DNA of 64,000 nucleotides. Origin: Bacillaceae bacterium SAS-127. GTDB lineage: Bacteria > Bacillota > Bacilli > Bacillales > Domibacillaceae. The stretch's first letter is position 1; every line of letters starts with the position of its first letter. Below are positions 9,526-16,762 of the stretch, piece by piece. The notes under the pieces were generated by a model. The model saw only the letters and a program-made list of their open reading frames with translations, searched no databases and was not told where the DNA came from. The translations under genes were made by a program, and so were the position numbers. The stretch covers positions 20,518 to 84,517 of the forward strand of contig NKXN01000074.1 of NCBI GenBank assembly GCA_002261155.1, read 5' to 3'.

Positions 9526-9900
9526 TTACACTTGGCGAAATTCATGAACCCATACTTTCATATGAGAAAGCCACGGCATGCCTGGATGAATCGCTAAAAT
9601 CGATTGTTTATATTCCTCGACAGTTGCATATCCTTCTTGATTAGCATGCTCATCTGTCAATTCCCCTAGCGTCTGGCGATACACACGTTCGACAACAAAA
9701 TCAACGTTCTTTAACGTCATGACCTCCCCAATATCCGCATATCTCCCATTACGGCGTGTAGCTGTCTTTTGTCCGTTCATCACTTTTTCTACATCTTCTT
9801 TGATCGTCACGAGACGTTCAATCGTACAAGTCTTCGGAGGCAAAACTTCATGTTCATTCGTCAATCTAAAAACCACCTTTACGATAAAGTCAAACTTCAA
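9526..9900 (-). CDS. ASCH-domain protein
   Basis: 124 residues if the first in-frame TTG after the upstream stop is used. The stretch MNGQKTATRRNGRYADIGEVMTLKN is typical of ASCH (PUA-like beta-barrel) domains, where the conserved Lys/Thr/Arg pocket contacts RNA or a modified base. E-L-T-D-E-H and EGY follow in the usual order. ASCH proteins include N4-acetylcytidine amidohydrolase, but that activity cannot be assumed. No ATG is available near the N-terminus. TTG 9900 has GGAGAAGG at long spacing and TTG 9864 has AAAGGTGG eight bases upstream, so the start is uncertain. It pairs with the membrane-protein gene downstream. Confidence 0.72.
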   Translation of the reverse strand: MKFDFIVKVVFRLTNEHEVLPPKTCTIERLVTIKEDVEKVMNGQKTATRRNGRYADIGEVMTLKNVDFVVERVYRQTLGELTDEHANQEGYATVEEYKQSILAIHPGMPWLSHMKVWVHEFRQV

Positions 9901-10052
9901 TCAATGGAAGACCTTCTCCACTAATGCGGGATAAATTGCTTCCTTATTATATCCTTTCTTATGTTATAATAATAGCGACAACGTAAAAAGAATGCAGACA
10001 AATATCACGTCACTTCAAAAAACAGATAAACATGAATTCAATATTGTTTATG

Positions 10053-10081
10053 TTTTCAAACCCATCATTATCAGGTATAAT
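10053..10081 (+). promoter_or_regulatory. Promoter of candidate antisense RNA
   Basis: TATAAT at 10076-10081 with TTTTCA 17 bases upstream (10053-10058). It points at an RNA that would end at the terminator near 10236. Confidence 0.5.
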
Positions 10082-10087
10082 AAAAAC

Positions 10088-10237
10088 AAATAAACATATA
10101 TTAAAAAAAGCGTTTTCGATGCTGGTAACATCGAAAACGGCGATACAATAGCAGGTTCCCTATCGGGGATCGACACAAAGACGAACTAAAACCGCCTGAG
10201 CTGGCCAAAACTCAAGGGCGATTTTAGTCTTTTTTTG
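10088..10237 (+). ncRNA. Candidate antisense (antitoxin) RNA
   Basis: A region of about 150 bases bounded by a promoter-like TATAAT and a strong plus-strand terminator hairpin (ACTAAAACCGCCTGAG with CTCAAGGGCGATTTTAGT, 10185-10228, then CTTTTTTT). No open frame of note is present. It overlaps the 3' end and 3' untranslated part of the minus-strand 26-residue peptide gene. This is the layout of Bacillus type I systems such as txpA/ratA. The RNA ends are inferred. Confidence 0.55.
10103..10139 (-). terminator. Terminator of the holin-like toxin mRNA
   Basis: A perfect 11-base stem (GTTTTCGATG/CATCGAAAAC plus closing C-G) around TTACCAG, followed on the minus strand by TTTTTTTAA. It lies 85-120 bases after the peptide stop, giving a structured 3' UTR that the antisense RNA would cover. 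Confidence 0.8.
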
Positions 10238-10304
10238 TGGACAGAATGAGTACAACCAGTCCCGCAAACGAGATCATTAACGTTAATGTTTCATACACTG
10301 TCAT
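10224..10304 (-). CDS. Holin-like toxin peptide (type I TA candidate)
   Basis: A 26-residue peptide that begins MTVYETLTLMISFAGL, continues as a short hydrophobic segment and ends in STKKD. It matches the pattern of the putative holin-like toxin peptides (Hol_Tox) common in Firmicutes: an MTVYE-type N-terminus, one transmembrane helix and a lysine tail. GGGAGG lies nine bases before the ATG. An extended -10 (TGTTATAAT) is at 10390-10398 on the minus strand, giving an 80-base leader. The mRNA would end at the terminator near 10103. The opposite strand carries a candidate antisense RNA. Membrane toxicity is inferred from the family. Confidence 0.75.
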   Translation of the reverse strand: MTVYETLTLMISFAGLVVLILSTKKD

Positions 10305-10389
10305 TCGGCAGCACCTCCCTCCTCATATAAATTAACCTTACGGAGGAGTGCGCCGACCACCCTTGAGAAACCTATTCTATTGTCTCTTT

Positions 10390-10398
10390 ATTATAACA
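10390..10398 (-). promoter_or_regulatory. Extended -10 promoter of the toxin gene
   Basis: TG-T-TATAAT on the minus strand; no good -35 box is visible, which an extended -10 can tolerate. Confidence 0.6.
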
Positions 10399-10433
10399 CA
10401 AACTCGTACATCAGTTCGCTTTTTTCATTAAAA

Positions 10434-10465
10434 AATAACGGTGCGCCACTCGACGCACCGTTATT
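10434..10465 (-). terminator. Terminator after degenerate copy A
   Basis: AATAACGGTGCG and CGCACCGTTATT pair perfectly (12 bases) and are followed on the minus strand by a T-run. It ends the unit of pseudogene copy A. Confidence 0.85.
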
Positions 10466-10476
10466 ATGCAAGAAAT

Positions 10477-10626
10477 TTAAATGGTTTTTACAACATGTAC
10501 CTGCTCGCCGATAAACACCTCATTTACATGATGATGTATAACGAATTCCCGAGTCTAAGTTAGCACAATATTTGTCCAAAGCCACCACCCCATTTGGAGT
10601 TTTTCATCCCTTGCCTTATTTATCAT
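10477..10626 (-). pseudogene. Decayed small gene, copy A
   Basis: Minus-strand frame of 50 codons from ATG 10626. It reads MINKARDEKLQMGWWLWTNI then VLT, an in-frame TAG, then TREFVIHHHVNEVFIGEQVH and VVKTI to TAA. The TAG stands where copy B, 240 bases away, has CAG. Differences between the copies after this point are mostly silent or conservative, which shows that this strand and frame was once coding. I do not recognise the family. The gene would have encoded about 50-55 residues with His-rich VIHHHVNE in the middle. Confidence 0.6.
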
Positions 10627-10673
10627 GCTCTATTTTAAAAATTTTATCCAAAAAATGATTGCTCTAAATTAAA

Positions 10674-10705
10674 AATAACGGCGCGCCACTCGGCGCACCG
10701 TCATT
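10674..10705 (-). terminator. Terminator after degenerate copy B
   Basis: AATGACGGTGCGCC-GAGT-GGCGCGCCGTTATT on the minus strand pairs with minor mismatch, followed by TTTTTAATTT. It is the counterpart of the hairpin at 10434. Confidence 0.8.
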
Positions 10706-10716
10706 ATGCAAGAAAT

Positions 10717-10885
10717 TCAAATGGTTTCTACAACATGTACCTGCTCTCCGACAAACACCTCATTTACATGATGATGTATAACGAGATTCCCGAATCTGGG
10801 TTAGCACAATATTTGTCCAAAGCCATCACCCCATTTGGAGTTTTTCGTCCCTTGCCTTATTTATAATAGCCACCTGATTCAACAT
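10717..10885 (-). pseudogene. Decayed small gene, copy B
   Basis: Second copy of the same small gene, shifted by 240 bases. It starts at ATG 10885 (MLNQVAIINKARDEKLQMG), has TGA where copy A has a Trp codon, then continues WLWTNIVLTQ. A one-base insertion at GGGAATCTCG shifts it into VIHHHVNEVFVGEQVHVV-ETI. Taken together the two copies reconstruct an intact ancestor of about 55 residues. Each copy is disabled by different lesions, so they decayed independently after a tandem duplication. Confidence 0.6.
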
Positions 10886-10938
10886 TTATACGTGAAAAAC
10901 AAAATTTTTTTGTTCATAATCCATTGATTTAAAGTCAC

Positions 10939-10977
10939 AATAATAAGGACACAGACATCTTCTGTGAACTCATTATT
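10939..10977 (+). other. Leader hairpin before the small spore-type cluster
   Basis: AATAAT...CACAGA-CATCT-TCTGTG...ATTATT form a nested hairpin just upstream of GGAGGG and the ATG at 10992. No T-run follows, so it is not a terminator. Role unknown. Confidence 0.4.
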
Positions 10978-10991
10978 CGGAGGGATTCATA

Positions 10992-11156
10992 ATGGGAAAA
11001 AACAGCAAATCGAAACGTTTTGTCCAACAAGGAAAAGATGCCGTTTCTAAGCATGATGAACGCTTCCCTTATCGGACAATCTTCTCGGAATCAGAGGCTC
11101 GTTATACGAACGAACAGACAGAAGAAAATCCTGATCTAACACTTGGAGGATTTTAA
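10992..11156 (+). CDS. Small basic/acidic hypothetical protein, 54 aa
   Basis: A 54-residue hydrophilic protein starting MGKNSKSKRFVQQGKD and ending TLGGF. The ATG is preceded by GGAGGG at good spacing, and the next gene's ATG directly abuts its stop (11154-11157). The Lys/Gln-rich N-terminus and position beside an SspP-type gene suggest a minor sporulation protein. I do not recognise the family. Confidence 0.65.
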   Translation: MGKNSKSKRFVQQGKDAVSKHDERFPYRTIFSESEARYTNEQTEENPDLTLGGF

Positions 11157-11354
11157 ATGGGACAAAAGCTTTTTCGAGAAGCGAGGCGATTTGTGAATCA
11201 AGCACGGACATACTCAACAGAAGAAAATATCGCGACAGCGAAAAATAGTCTCGTCTCCGCTTTTGCCAATTCTACATTGGCCCAACAAGAACAATTAAGT
11301 CAAATGCAAGAAGAGCTAAGGCAAGTTGAAGATGACAGTCACCAAACTATGTAA
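11157..11354 (+). CDS. Small helical protein, DUF3813-like
   Basis: A 65-residue, probably all-helical protein. The pattern MGQKLFREARRFVNQAR, then SLVSAFANSTLAQQEQL, resembles the short DUF3813 proteins of Bacillus; function unknown. Its ATG overlaps the last base after the previous stop, and GGAGG is inside the end of the previous gene, so the two are translationally coupled. The sspP-like gene follows 16 bases later. Confidence 0.7.
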   Translation: MGQKLFREARRFVNQARTYSTEENIATAKNSLVSAFANSTLAQQEQLSQMQEELRQVEDDSHQTM

Positions 11355-11370
11355 AGGGGCGAAGAAATCA

Positions 11371-11495
11371 TGACAAAAAGTGCCTCAAAGTCAGAAAAAA
11401 CGGAATCTACTCAACCTCAACCGTTAAGTGGCTCTCACAAAGTAAAAAACAAAAATCATTCCCGCCAGAAGAAGCACAGTAGCCACGATATGTAA
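11371..11495 (+). pseudogene. sspP: Small acid-soluble spore protein P, frameshifted
   Basis: From ATG 11371 the frame reads [10 protein letters not shown] and then leaves the family. In the neighbouring frame [20 protein letters not shown] then [11 protein letters not shown] follows to a TAA at 11493, which is the conserved C-terminal half of SspP (LSGSKKVKN...H.RQK...SHDM). Joining them needs one extra A in the A-run at 11396-11400. AAGGGGCG precedes the ATG. SspP is a minor spore-core protein made in the forespore. The frameshift may be real or a homopolymer sequencing error. Confidence 0.75.
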
Positions 11496-11522
11496 AAAAG
11501 GGACGGTATGTACCGTCCCTTC
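11496..11522. terminator. Bidirectional terminator between sspP and desR
   Basis: AAGGGACGGTA-TG-TACCGTCCCTT; the minus strand then has TTTTTTAC, making it a strong terminator for desK-desR. The plus side is only T-rich (TTCTCTCATTT). Confidence 0.85.
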
Positions 11523-11524
11523 TC

Positions 11525-12124
11525 TCATTTAAACCAGCCTTTCTCCTTTGATTGGGAGATCGCTTCAATTCGATTTTTCACTTCTAGTTTATCAAAAATA
11601 GTGGAAATATAATTCCGAACCGTCCCTGTCGTAATATGAAGCTCTGTAGCAATTTCTTTTGTGCTTTTCCCATCAGCTACAAGAGCCAATACATCCTTTT
11701 CTCTCTCTGTTAAAGGGTTCTCTTCACTATAAAAGTCATCCATTAACTCAGGAGCATAGATTCGACTACCCGCCATGATGCTTCGAATCGAGCTAGCTAA
11801 CTCTTCACTCGGGCTATCCTTCAATAAATAGCCGCTTACCTTCGCCTTTAATGCTCGTTGAAAATAGCCTGTACGGGCAAATGTCGTTAAAATGATTACT
11901 TTACACCCAAGCCCTTTGAGTTCTTCTGCTGCCTCTAGCCCACTTTTTTCTGGCATTTCAATATCCATAATACAGACATCTGGCTTTAATTGCTGTACAA
12001 GAGTGATTGCCTCTTCCCCATTCGCCGCTTGTCCAATTACTTCCATATCATCTTCTAAGTTAAGCAAGGAACCTAAGGCTCCTAGTAGCATCCGCTGATC
12101 TTCAGCAATCACTATTCGAATCAT
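11525..12124 (-). CDS. desR: Response regulator DesR-like
   Basis: 199 residues. The receiver domain (1-120) has the acidic pair ED near residue 8, the phospho-acceptor Asp in KPDVCIMDIEMPEKSG (about residue 54), Thr in ILTTFA and Lys in LLKDSP. The C-terminal LuxR/NarL helix-turn-helix is LTEREKDVLALVADGKSTKE. Partner kinase gene desK overlaps it by four bases (ATGA), and the fatty-acid desaturase gene is next upstream. In B. subtilis this pair activates des at low temperature, and the gene order here makes the same role likely. Confidence 0.9.
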   Translation of the reverse strand: MIRIVIAEDQRMLLGALGSLLNLEDDMEVIGQAANGEEAITLVQQLKPDVCIMDIEMPEKSGLEAAEELKGLGCKVIILTTFARTGYFQRALKAKVSGYLLKDSPSEELASSIRSIMAGSRIYAPELMDDFYSEENPLTEREKDVLALVADGKSTKEIATELHITTGTVRNYISTIFDKLEVKNRIEAISQSKEKGWFK

Positions 12125-13257
12125 TTAAGCTCCTCCTTTTCTCTCTGTCTAATGTGATTAGGGATTTTCATGATCAGAGTCGTTCCATGATCATTTACAA
12201 CTTCTAATGTCCCGTTCACAAACTCTAGACGCTCTCGCATCCCTAACAACCCGCTACCTTTACCGACATTATTTTCTTCTACAAAACCAACACCATCGTC
12301 CTGAATAAGTAATCGGACATGATCGGTTGTTTGTTCCACACGGATGTGACAAGTAGAAGCATGGCTATGCTTCACAATATTCGTCACCGCTTCTTTCATA
12401 CACATACTTAATATATTTTCTAAGAACAAAGATACATTCGTTAATTTCAATTCTGGTTCACTAATTAATTGAATTTGAGCCGCTTTTAAAATTTGTCTCA
12501 CAAGAACCATTTCCTCTGATAAACGAGCTCCACGCATCGAAGAGACCATTTTTCGCACCTCTTTTAATGCGGTTCGAGCCGTTTGTTGAACGTCTGTCAT
12601 TTCATTGCGAGCTTGCTCCGGATTTTTAAACACTAACTTTTGAGCTAAATCGCTTTTCAAGCCAATTAATGAAAGCTTTTGCCCCAATGTATCATGCAAA
12701 TCTCGGGCAATTCGTTGACGCTCTTCCTGTTTAACTAGCTCTGAAATTCGATCATTGGCATCCTTTAATTTCACTTCCAGCTCTTCTTGCTTTTTCTTAT
12801 TATAAATATTAAATGGAAGTAGAATGACACTAATCCAAATAATAATAATAAACGGCAACTGTGATAAAAATAATTCATCTTGTAGGACGATATTATAATT
12901 AATCGAAATTGTCGTAGCAACAAGGTGAATCACATATAGCGTAATAAAAGCACCACGTTTTTTGATATGTCCATTATAATAAGCAATATAAAACGCAAAA
13001 TAGACAAATTGAAACAGAATCGTCATCGTGATCGATATCGTGATCAAAATACAAGACCACAAATAAACAGGCCAATTATTTGAAATAAACGCAAACCGTA
13101 AAGAAACAAAAAACAAAACCGTTAAAATAATCCCAACAATAATTTCAACCGTCGAAGAAGATTGAAAAATAAAGTAAAAAGGAAGAAAACTCAAAATGCT
13201 CCATATATAAGGGGATGTTCCAGAGCCTTTTTGAAAAATCTTTAATCGTTTCAACAT
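12121..13257 (-). CDS. desK: Membrane-fluidity sensor histidine kinase DesK-like
   Basis: About 378 residues. The N-terminal sensor has four to five transmembrane helices (about 15-145) followed by a linker coiled coil. The HisKA_3 phospho-acceptor is in QEERQRIARDLHDTLGQKL (His about 195), and the HATPase domain has KEAVTNIVKHSHA (N box) and DDGVGF / GKGSGLLGMRERL (G boxes). The frame extends to a GTG at 13284, but ATG 13257 has GAGGGG six bases upstream and is the better start. It is co-translated with desR. The position after des matches the B. subtilis des-desK-desR operon, in which membrane thickness controls kinase/phosphatase balance. Confidence 0.9.
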   Translation of the reverse strand: MLKRLKIFQKGSGTSPYIWSILSFLPFYFIFQSSSTVEIIVGIILTVLFFVSLRFAFISNNWPVYLWSCILITISITMTILFQFVYFAFYIAYYNGHIKKRGAFITLYVIHLVATTISINYNIVLQDELFLSQLPFIIIIWISVILLPFNIYNKKKQEELEVKLKDANDRISELVKQEERQRIARDLHDTLGQKLSLIGLKSDLAQKLVFKNPEQARNEMTDVQQTARTALKEVRKMVSSMRGARLSEEMVLVRQILKAAQIQLISEPELKLTNVSLFLENILSMCMKEAVTNIVKHSHASTCHIRVEQTTDHVRLLIQDDGVGFVEENNVGKGSGLLGMRERLEFVNGTLEVVNDHGTTLIMKIPNHIRQREKEELK

Positions 13258-13327
13258 ATGTAACCCCTCATTCAATTGCTTCACATCATTTCATCAATTA
13301 TTTTACCATATCTTCCTAACTAATAGC

Positions 13328-13390
13328 AGAAAAACCATGTATCCTCACTATAACGAAATGTTGTAAAAGAGGAAAGACACATGGTTTTTA
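13328..13390 (-). terminator. Hairpin between des and desK
   Basis: AAAACCATGT and ACATGGTTTT close a long imperfect stem-loop with an inner CCTC/GAGG pair; a T-run follows on the minus strand. It may limit readthrough from des into desK. Confidence 0.6.
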
Positions 13391-13402
13391 TGAATGAAAT
13401 GT

Positions 13403-14443
13403 TTATTTTTGTTTGACAGGAACGTACGCCTGTTTCTTATTTCGATTGTTAGCATATTGTTTTAATTCTTTAAAGCCAATAAATTGATCGGTTTTGTCAT
13501 CCCACAAACGGAATTTCAACGAGGTTAAGCTCGTCGCCAACGTAACTGTTGGGACATTTTGTAAAGGTTTCGTCTGATTATGAGCCTCTTCAAGCTTATA
13601 ATTCGGAACTCTTGGACTTAAATGATGAACATGATGGAAACCGATATTCCCTGTCAACCATTGTAGTGGCTTAGGAAGTTTGTAGAAAGAACTGCCCTCT
13701 ACCGCCGCTTTCACATAATCCCAATGTTCATTTTCTTCAAAGTAAGAATCTTCAAATGTATGTTGTACATAAAACAACCATACACCGACAGCGCCTGCAA
13801 TTAAAAAGATCGGTACTTCAACTAAGAGAAAGGCTTTCCAACCTATTGTCCAGCAAAGAAGAGCGATGATTGAAACGATTGCTACATTTGTGAAGTACAC
13901 ATTTAATCTCTCTTTCTTTCTTGCCCCTTTTCGATTAAAACGATTCGTAATCAAGAATACATATGTCGGTCCAATTCCAAACATCACAATTGGGTTACGA
14001 TATAAACGATACGCGATCCGACGCCATAGTGGAGCTTCTAAATATTCATCCACCGTTAACATCCAAATATCTCCCGTCCCTCGCTTATCTAAATTACCGC
14101 TCGTTGCATGATGGACCGAATGACTGTGCTGCCATTGATAAAACGGGAAGAACGTCAAAATACCAGTAATTGTACCAACAATTTGATTCGCTTTGCGATT
14201 TTTAAAGAATGAATTGTGGGTGCAATCATGAAAAATGATAAAAACCCGTGTCATCAAAAAAGCGCCCAACGTAGCAAAAACTAAAGTGAGTAAATATGAA
14301 ATCTCGAGACTTTGGTAAGCCAAAATCCACATGAGAATAAAAGGAACGATCGTGTTGAATAACTGTCGTACACTATCTTTTGTACTCGATTTCTCAAACG
14401 GAGCCATTTGTTTTCTTAATTGCTTTTGTTGTTGAATCGTCAT
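13403..14443 (-). CDS. des: Membrane fatty-acid desaturase (Des-like)
   Basis: A 346-residue integral membrane di-iron desaturase. Three histidine boxes are visible: HDCTH (about 93), HSVHH (about 129) and HHVHH (about 272), separated by hydrophobic segments. The B. subtilis family member introduces cis double bonds (delta-5) into phospholipid acyl chains after cold shock. The desK-desR pair lies directly downstream on the same strand. The upstream region holds a promoter with candidate DesR half-sites in activator position. The ATG at 14443 has GAAAGAAGGGG upstream. Confidence 0.9.
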   Translation of the reverse strand: MTIQQQKQLRKQMAPFEKSSTKDSVRQLFNTIVPFILMWILAYQSLEISYLLTLVFATLGAFLMTRVFIIFHDCTHNSFFKNRKANQIVGTITGILTFFPFYQWQHSHSVHHATSGNLDKRGTGDIWMLTVDEYLEAPLWRRIAYRLYRNPIVMFGIGPTYVFLITNRFNRKGARKKERLNVYFTNVAIVSIIALLCWTIGWKAFLLVEVPIFLIAGAVGVWLFYVQHTFEDSYFEENEHWDYVKAAVEGSSFYKLPKPLQWLTGNIGFHHVHHLSPRVPNYKLEEAHNQTKPLQNVPTVTLATSLTSLKFRLWDDKTDQFIGFKELKQYANNRNKKQAYVPVKQK

Positions 14444-14472
14444 GTCTTTCCCCTTCTTTCCTTGATATCATC

Positions 14473-14538
14473 ATTGTAAAGAAGGGAAAGGATTCTTTGA
14501 AGTAGCACCCGTCATATAGGGAGTATGATAAATGTCAT
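14473..14538 (-). promoter_or_regulatory. des promoter with candidate DesR sites
   Basis: Minus strand: TACAAT (14473-14478) and TTCAAA (14496-14501), spacer 17. Upstream of the -35 lie TCATA-N7-TATGA (14512-14528) and ATGACA (14533-14538). This is dyad-rich sequence where an activator such as DesR would sit. The rest of 14444-14753 holds this promoter and the MerR-gene terminator; no gene is seen. Confidence 0.6.
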
Positions 14539-14671
14539 GTCCCACTGGAGAAGCTAGAGTAGACGCGGGTTTGAGTGAATAATTTAGATGTTATTTTTCA
14601 AAAAATTCATTTTTTATACGAGAGTTTGCTTCGTCAATTGGTGAAGTAACCATTTAAAAGATCTCTAGAGC

Positions 14672-14717
14672 AAAGAAAATATCCCAAAAGTCCTTTTTTC
14701 ATCGACTCTTGAGATAT
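14672..14717 (-). terminator. Terminator of the MerR-family gene
   Basis: ATATCTCAAGAGTC and GACTTTTGGGATAT (minus strand) pair over 14 bases with two G-T pairs, then TTTTCTTTG. Confidence 0.8.
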
Positions 14718-14753
14718 CCCTGTTTAAATAAGTTTACATAATAAAATTATCGT

Positions 14754-15491
14754 TTACTTCTTGCTATCAGCATAAACAGCCATCGCATCTCGCATAAATC
14801 GAGCTAATCCTTCTCCGTATTGATCAATGTTCTTCGTAAAGCGCTCATCATCCACATACATTTGCCCTAGCCCTTTAAAAGCTTCAAGCGAGTAATTCCC
14901 CATATTGTTCAGAAAATCATACCACTCTTCAATCGCTGCTTGTGCTTCCTGAGATGCTGAAGAATGATGACGAAGAGCGGCTAGTTTTTTATAGATGGCA
15001 TCCCATTCCTTAGACATTTCTTTTTGCTCACCTTTTGTCATATTCCCTATCTTCTTTTTAGACTCATCCACCACTTGATCGCCCCAGCGTTCCCTTGCTT
15101 CTTGTTCATATGGATTGTCACTAAAATCAAACCCTGCAAATTTCTCTTTGTTGGACATGTTAATTTCCCCTTTCATATGTTGAATCGTTTGATCAAGCGT
15201 CCCAAGCATTCGATCAATTCTCTGGCGCTTCTCCAGCAACATTTTTCGATGGAGCCGAAGAGCCTCTTCCCGGTCAAATGAAGGACTGTTAATCACTTCT
15301 TTAATCTTTTTCAAAGGAAAGTCTAGCTCTCTGAAAAATAAAATCTGTTGCAACGTCTCAAGGTTGTCGTTAGAATATAGGCGATATCCCGCTTCGGTTA
15401 CCTCATCAGGAACCAATAATCCGATGTCATCATAATGATGTAGTGTCCGTGCACTAATCCCAACTAAATCAGATACTTCTTTAACTCTCAT
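14754..15491 (-). CDS. MerR-family regulator with TipAS-type domain
   Basis: 245 residues. The N-terminal MerR winged helix (1-70: [27 protein letters not shown]) is followed by a dimerisation coiled coil (about 75-110). A C-terminal TipAS-like ligand domain (about 120-240) carries the typical [13 protein letters not shown] and [12 protein letters not shown] stretches. Relatives are B. subtilis Mta and Streptomyces TipAL, which activate efflux or resistance genes on binding hydrophobic or thiopeptide compounds. Its own promoter has the 19-base spacer expected for MerR-type control, so it is probably autoregulated. Targets elsewhere are unknown. Confidence 0.88.
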   Translation of the reverse strand: MRVKEVSDLVGISARTLHHYDDIGLLVPDEVTEAGYRLYSNDNLETLQQILFFRELDFPLKKIKEVINSPSFDREEALRLHRKMLLEKRQRIDRMLGTLDQTIQHMKGEINMSNKEKFAGFDFSDNPYEQEARERWGDQVVDESKKKIGNMTKGEQKEMSKEWDAIYKKLAALRHHSSASQEAQAAIEEWYDFLNNMGNYSLEAFKGLGQMYVDDERFTKNIDQYGEGLARFMRDAMAVYADSKK

Positions 15492-15517
15492 TCATTCTTA
15501 GCCTCCCTTCATCACTA

Positions 15518-15548
15518 ACAATAAAGTATGACGTAACGTTAGAGTCAA
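15518..15548 (-). promoter_or_regulatory. MerR-type promoter with 19-bp spacer
   Basis: TTGACT (15543-15548) and TATTGT (15518-15523) on the minus strand are 19 bases apart. The spacer holds the dyad TGAC-N11-GTCA centred near TAACGTTA. Overlong spacers with a dyad are the hallmark of promoters untwisted by MerR proteins. Confidence 0.75.
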
Positions 15549-15628
15549 GCGCTAAATAATTTCTTTTTTACAAGTTAAGCGACAGAAAATATATCGTTTC
15601 CACAAGAGGTTTATATTTTTCAGAAAAC

Positions 15629-15657
15629 AAAACCATAACGTTTGACTGTATGGTTTT
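15629..15657. repeat. Perfect inverted repeat upstream of spo0M
   Basis: AAAACCATA-N11-TATGGTTTT, nine bases per arm. It lies between divergent promoters with no gene end nearby, so an operator is more likely than a terminator. Confidence 0.5.
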
Positions 15658-15706
15658 CTATATGCTAAATTTTAGCTAATTTATAATGACATAGAGGAGA
15701 GAAAAG

Positions 15707-16697
15707 ATGTTAAAAATTTTTAGCCCGCTTTGGAAAGGGTGCCGCTAAAGTTGATTTGCGTTTTGAAAATCGTCCGTATGTTACTGGTGACATAGTAACT
15801 GGAGAAGTACATATACAAGGTGGAGAAGTAGAACAAAAAATAAACAATTTGTCTGTCCGTCTTATGATGAGTGTCACAACAAAGGAAGGAAAGGTAACGC
15901 GAGAGGTTACATCCGTTCCTCTTGCAGGAGCAGGTGTCATTTCGGCTAAAGAGTTAAGAGTAATCCCTTTCACATATACAATCCCATTAAATTTACCAGT
16001 TTCAAGACATAAAGTGTCTTATTATTTTGATACACAGCTGGATATTGACGGTGGCTTTGATCGTACAGATGTGGACCACTTAATGGTAAATGTGCCCAAA
16101 CCAGTGCGAGCTATTTTTCAAGCATTAGAACATCTAGGATTTCGTGAAACAGCAAACTCTGGCAAATTAGATAAATACGGTCAAGAATTTGCCTTTTCAC
16201 CAACGGAAATGTTTTCTGGACAAGTGAACGAGGTAGAACTTCGTTTTGCGTATGAAGACACGGGTGTATATGTGTGGATGGAAGTAGACTGCCGACAAGG
16301 CTATCAAGAAATTGAAGCAAAAAAAGAGTTTTTCTTAGAAAATTTAGTACTGCAATCTGAAACGCAGTTAGTAAAGCTGTTACAACAATATATAACAGAA
16401 GCGATAGAAAACCCTTATATGTATAAACAACCATTTTCTTATAAATCTAACTCTTCTTATCGTGGCACCCATGGTAGTTCATTAAATGGAATGGTTGGTG
16501 GTTTAGCCATAGGGATACTAGGTAGTATGTTACTGAGTGAAATAATGGATAATCTAGGTGAAGTGGCTGAAAATGCAGGAGAAGTTTTCGGATTTGAAGA
16601 AGATGATTTTGAAGAAAATGACTTTGAAGATGATGGCGACGACGGTGGATTCTTTGATTTCGGTGATGATGGCGGTTTTGATGGTGGGGATGATTAA
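15707..16697 (+). pseudogene. spo0M: Spo0M-family sporulation-control protein, N-terminal frameshift
   Basis: The main frame gives 313 residues of a SpoOM arrestin-like protein: VDLRFENRPYVTGDIVTGEV at the start, beta-rich body, then a C-terminal glycine/aspartate-rich acidic tail. The expected start, ATG 15707 with GAGGAGAG upstream and TATAAT at 15682-15687, reads MLK and is then out of frame. The conserved LARFGKGAAKVDLRFE segment is encoded one frame over from the A5T5 run at 15712-15721. Removing one base from that run would join ATG and body. Spo0M negatively influences sporulation in B. subtilis. If the indel is real, translation would need an internal start such as TTG 15756. Confidence 0.8.
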
Positions 16698-16702
16698 GAT
16701 GA

Positions 16703-16735
16703 AATAGGCAGAGAGGATTCTCTGCCTATTTTTTG
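16703..16735. terminator. Bidirectional terminator, spo0M / modB
   Basis: AATAGGCAGAGA-GGAT-TCTCTGCCTATT, a perfect 12-base stem followed by TTTT. It serves the convergent spo0M and modB ends. Confidence 0.92.
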
Positions 16736-16762
16736 TTTGCTAGCTTCATATAATCAAAATGA

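Larger units (their letters stand above)
10435..10870. repeat. Tandem duplication, period about 240 bp
   Basis: The segments 10429-10620 and 10669-10862 are about 90% alike over roughly 190 bases, including the terminator hairpin. The rest of each unit differs. Confidence 0.85.

Noticed and set aside
10735..10863. A 43-codon plus-strand frame in repeat copy B (MYLLSDKH...)
   Set aside because: Copy A breaks this frame early, and substitutions between copies fit the minus-strand frame better; treated as antisense to the decayed gene.
13403..14443. Alkane hydroxylase instead of desaturase
   Set aside because: Histidine-box spacing and the adjacent desK-desR pair fit the acyl-lipid desaturase.
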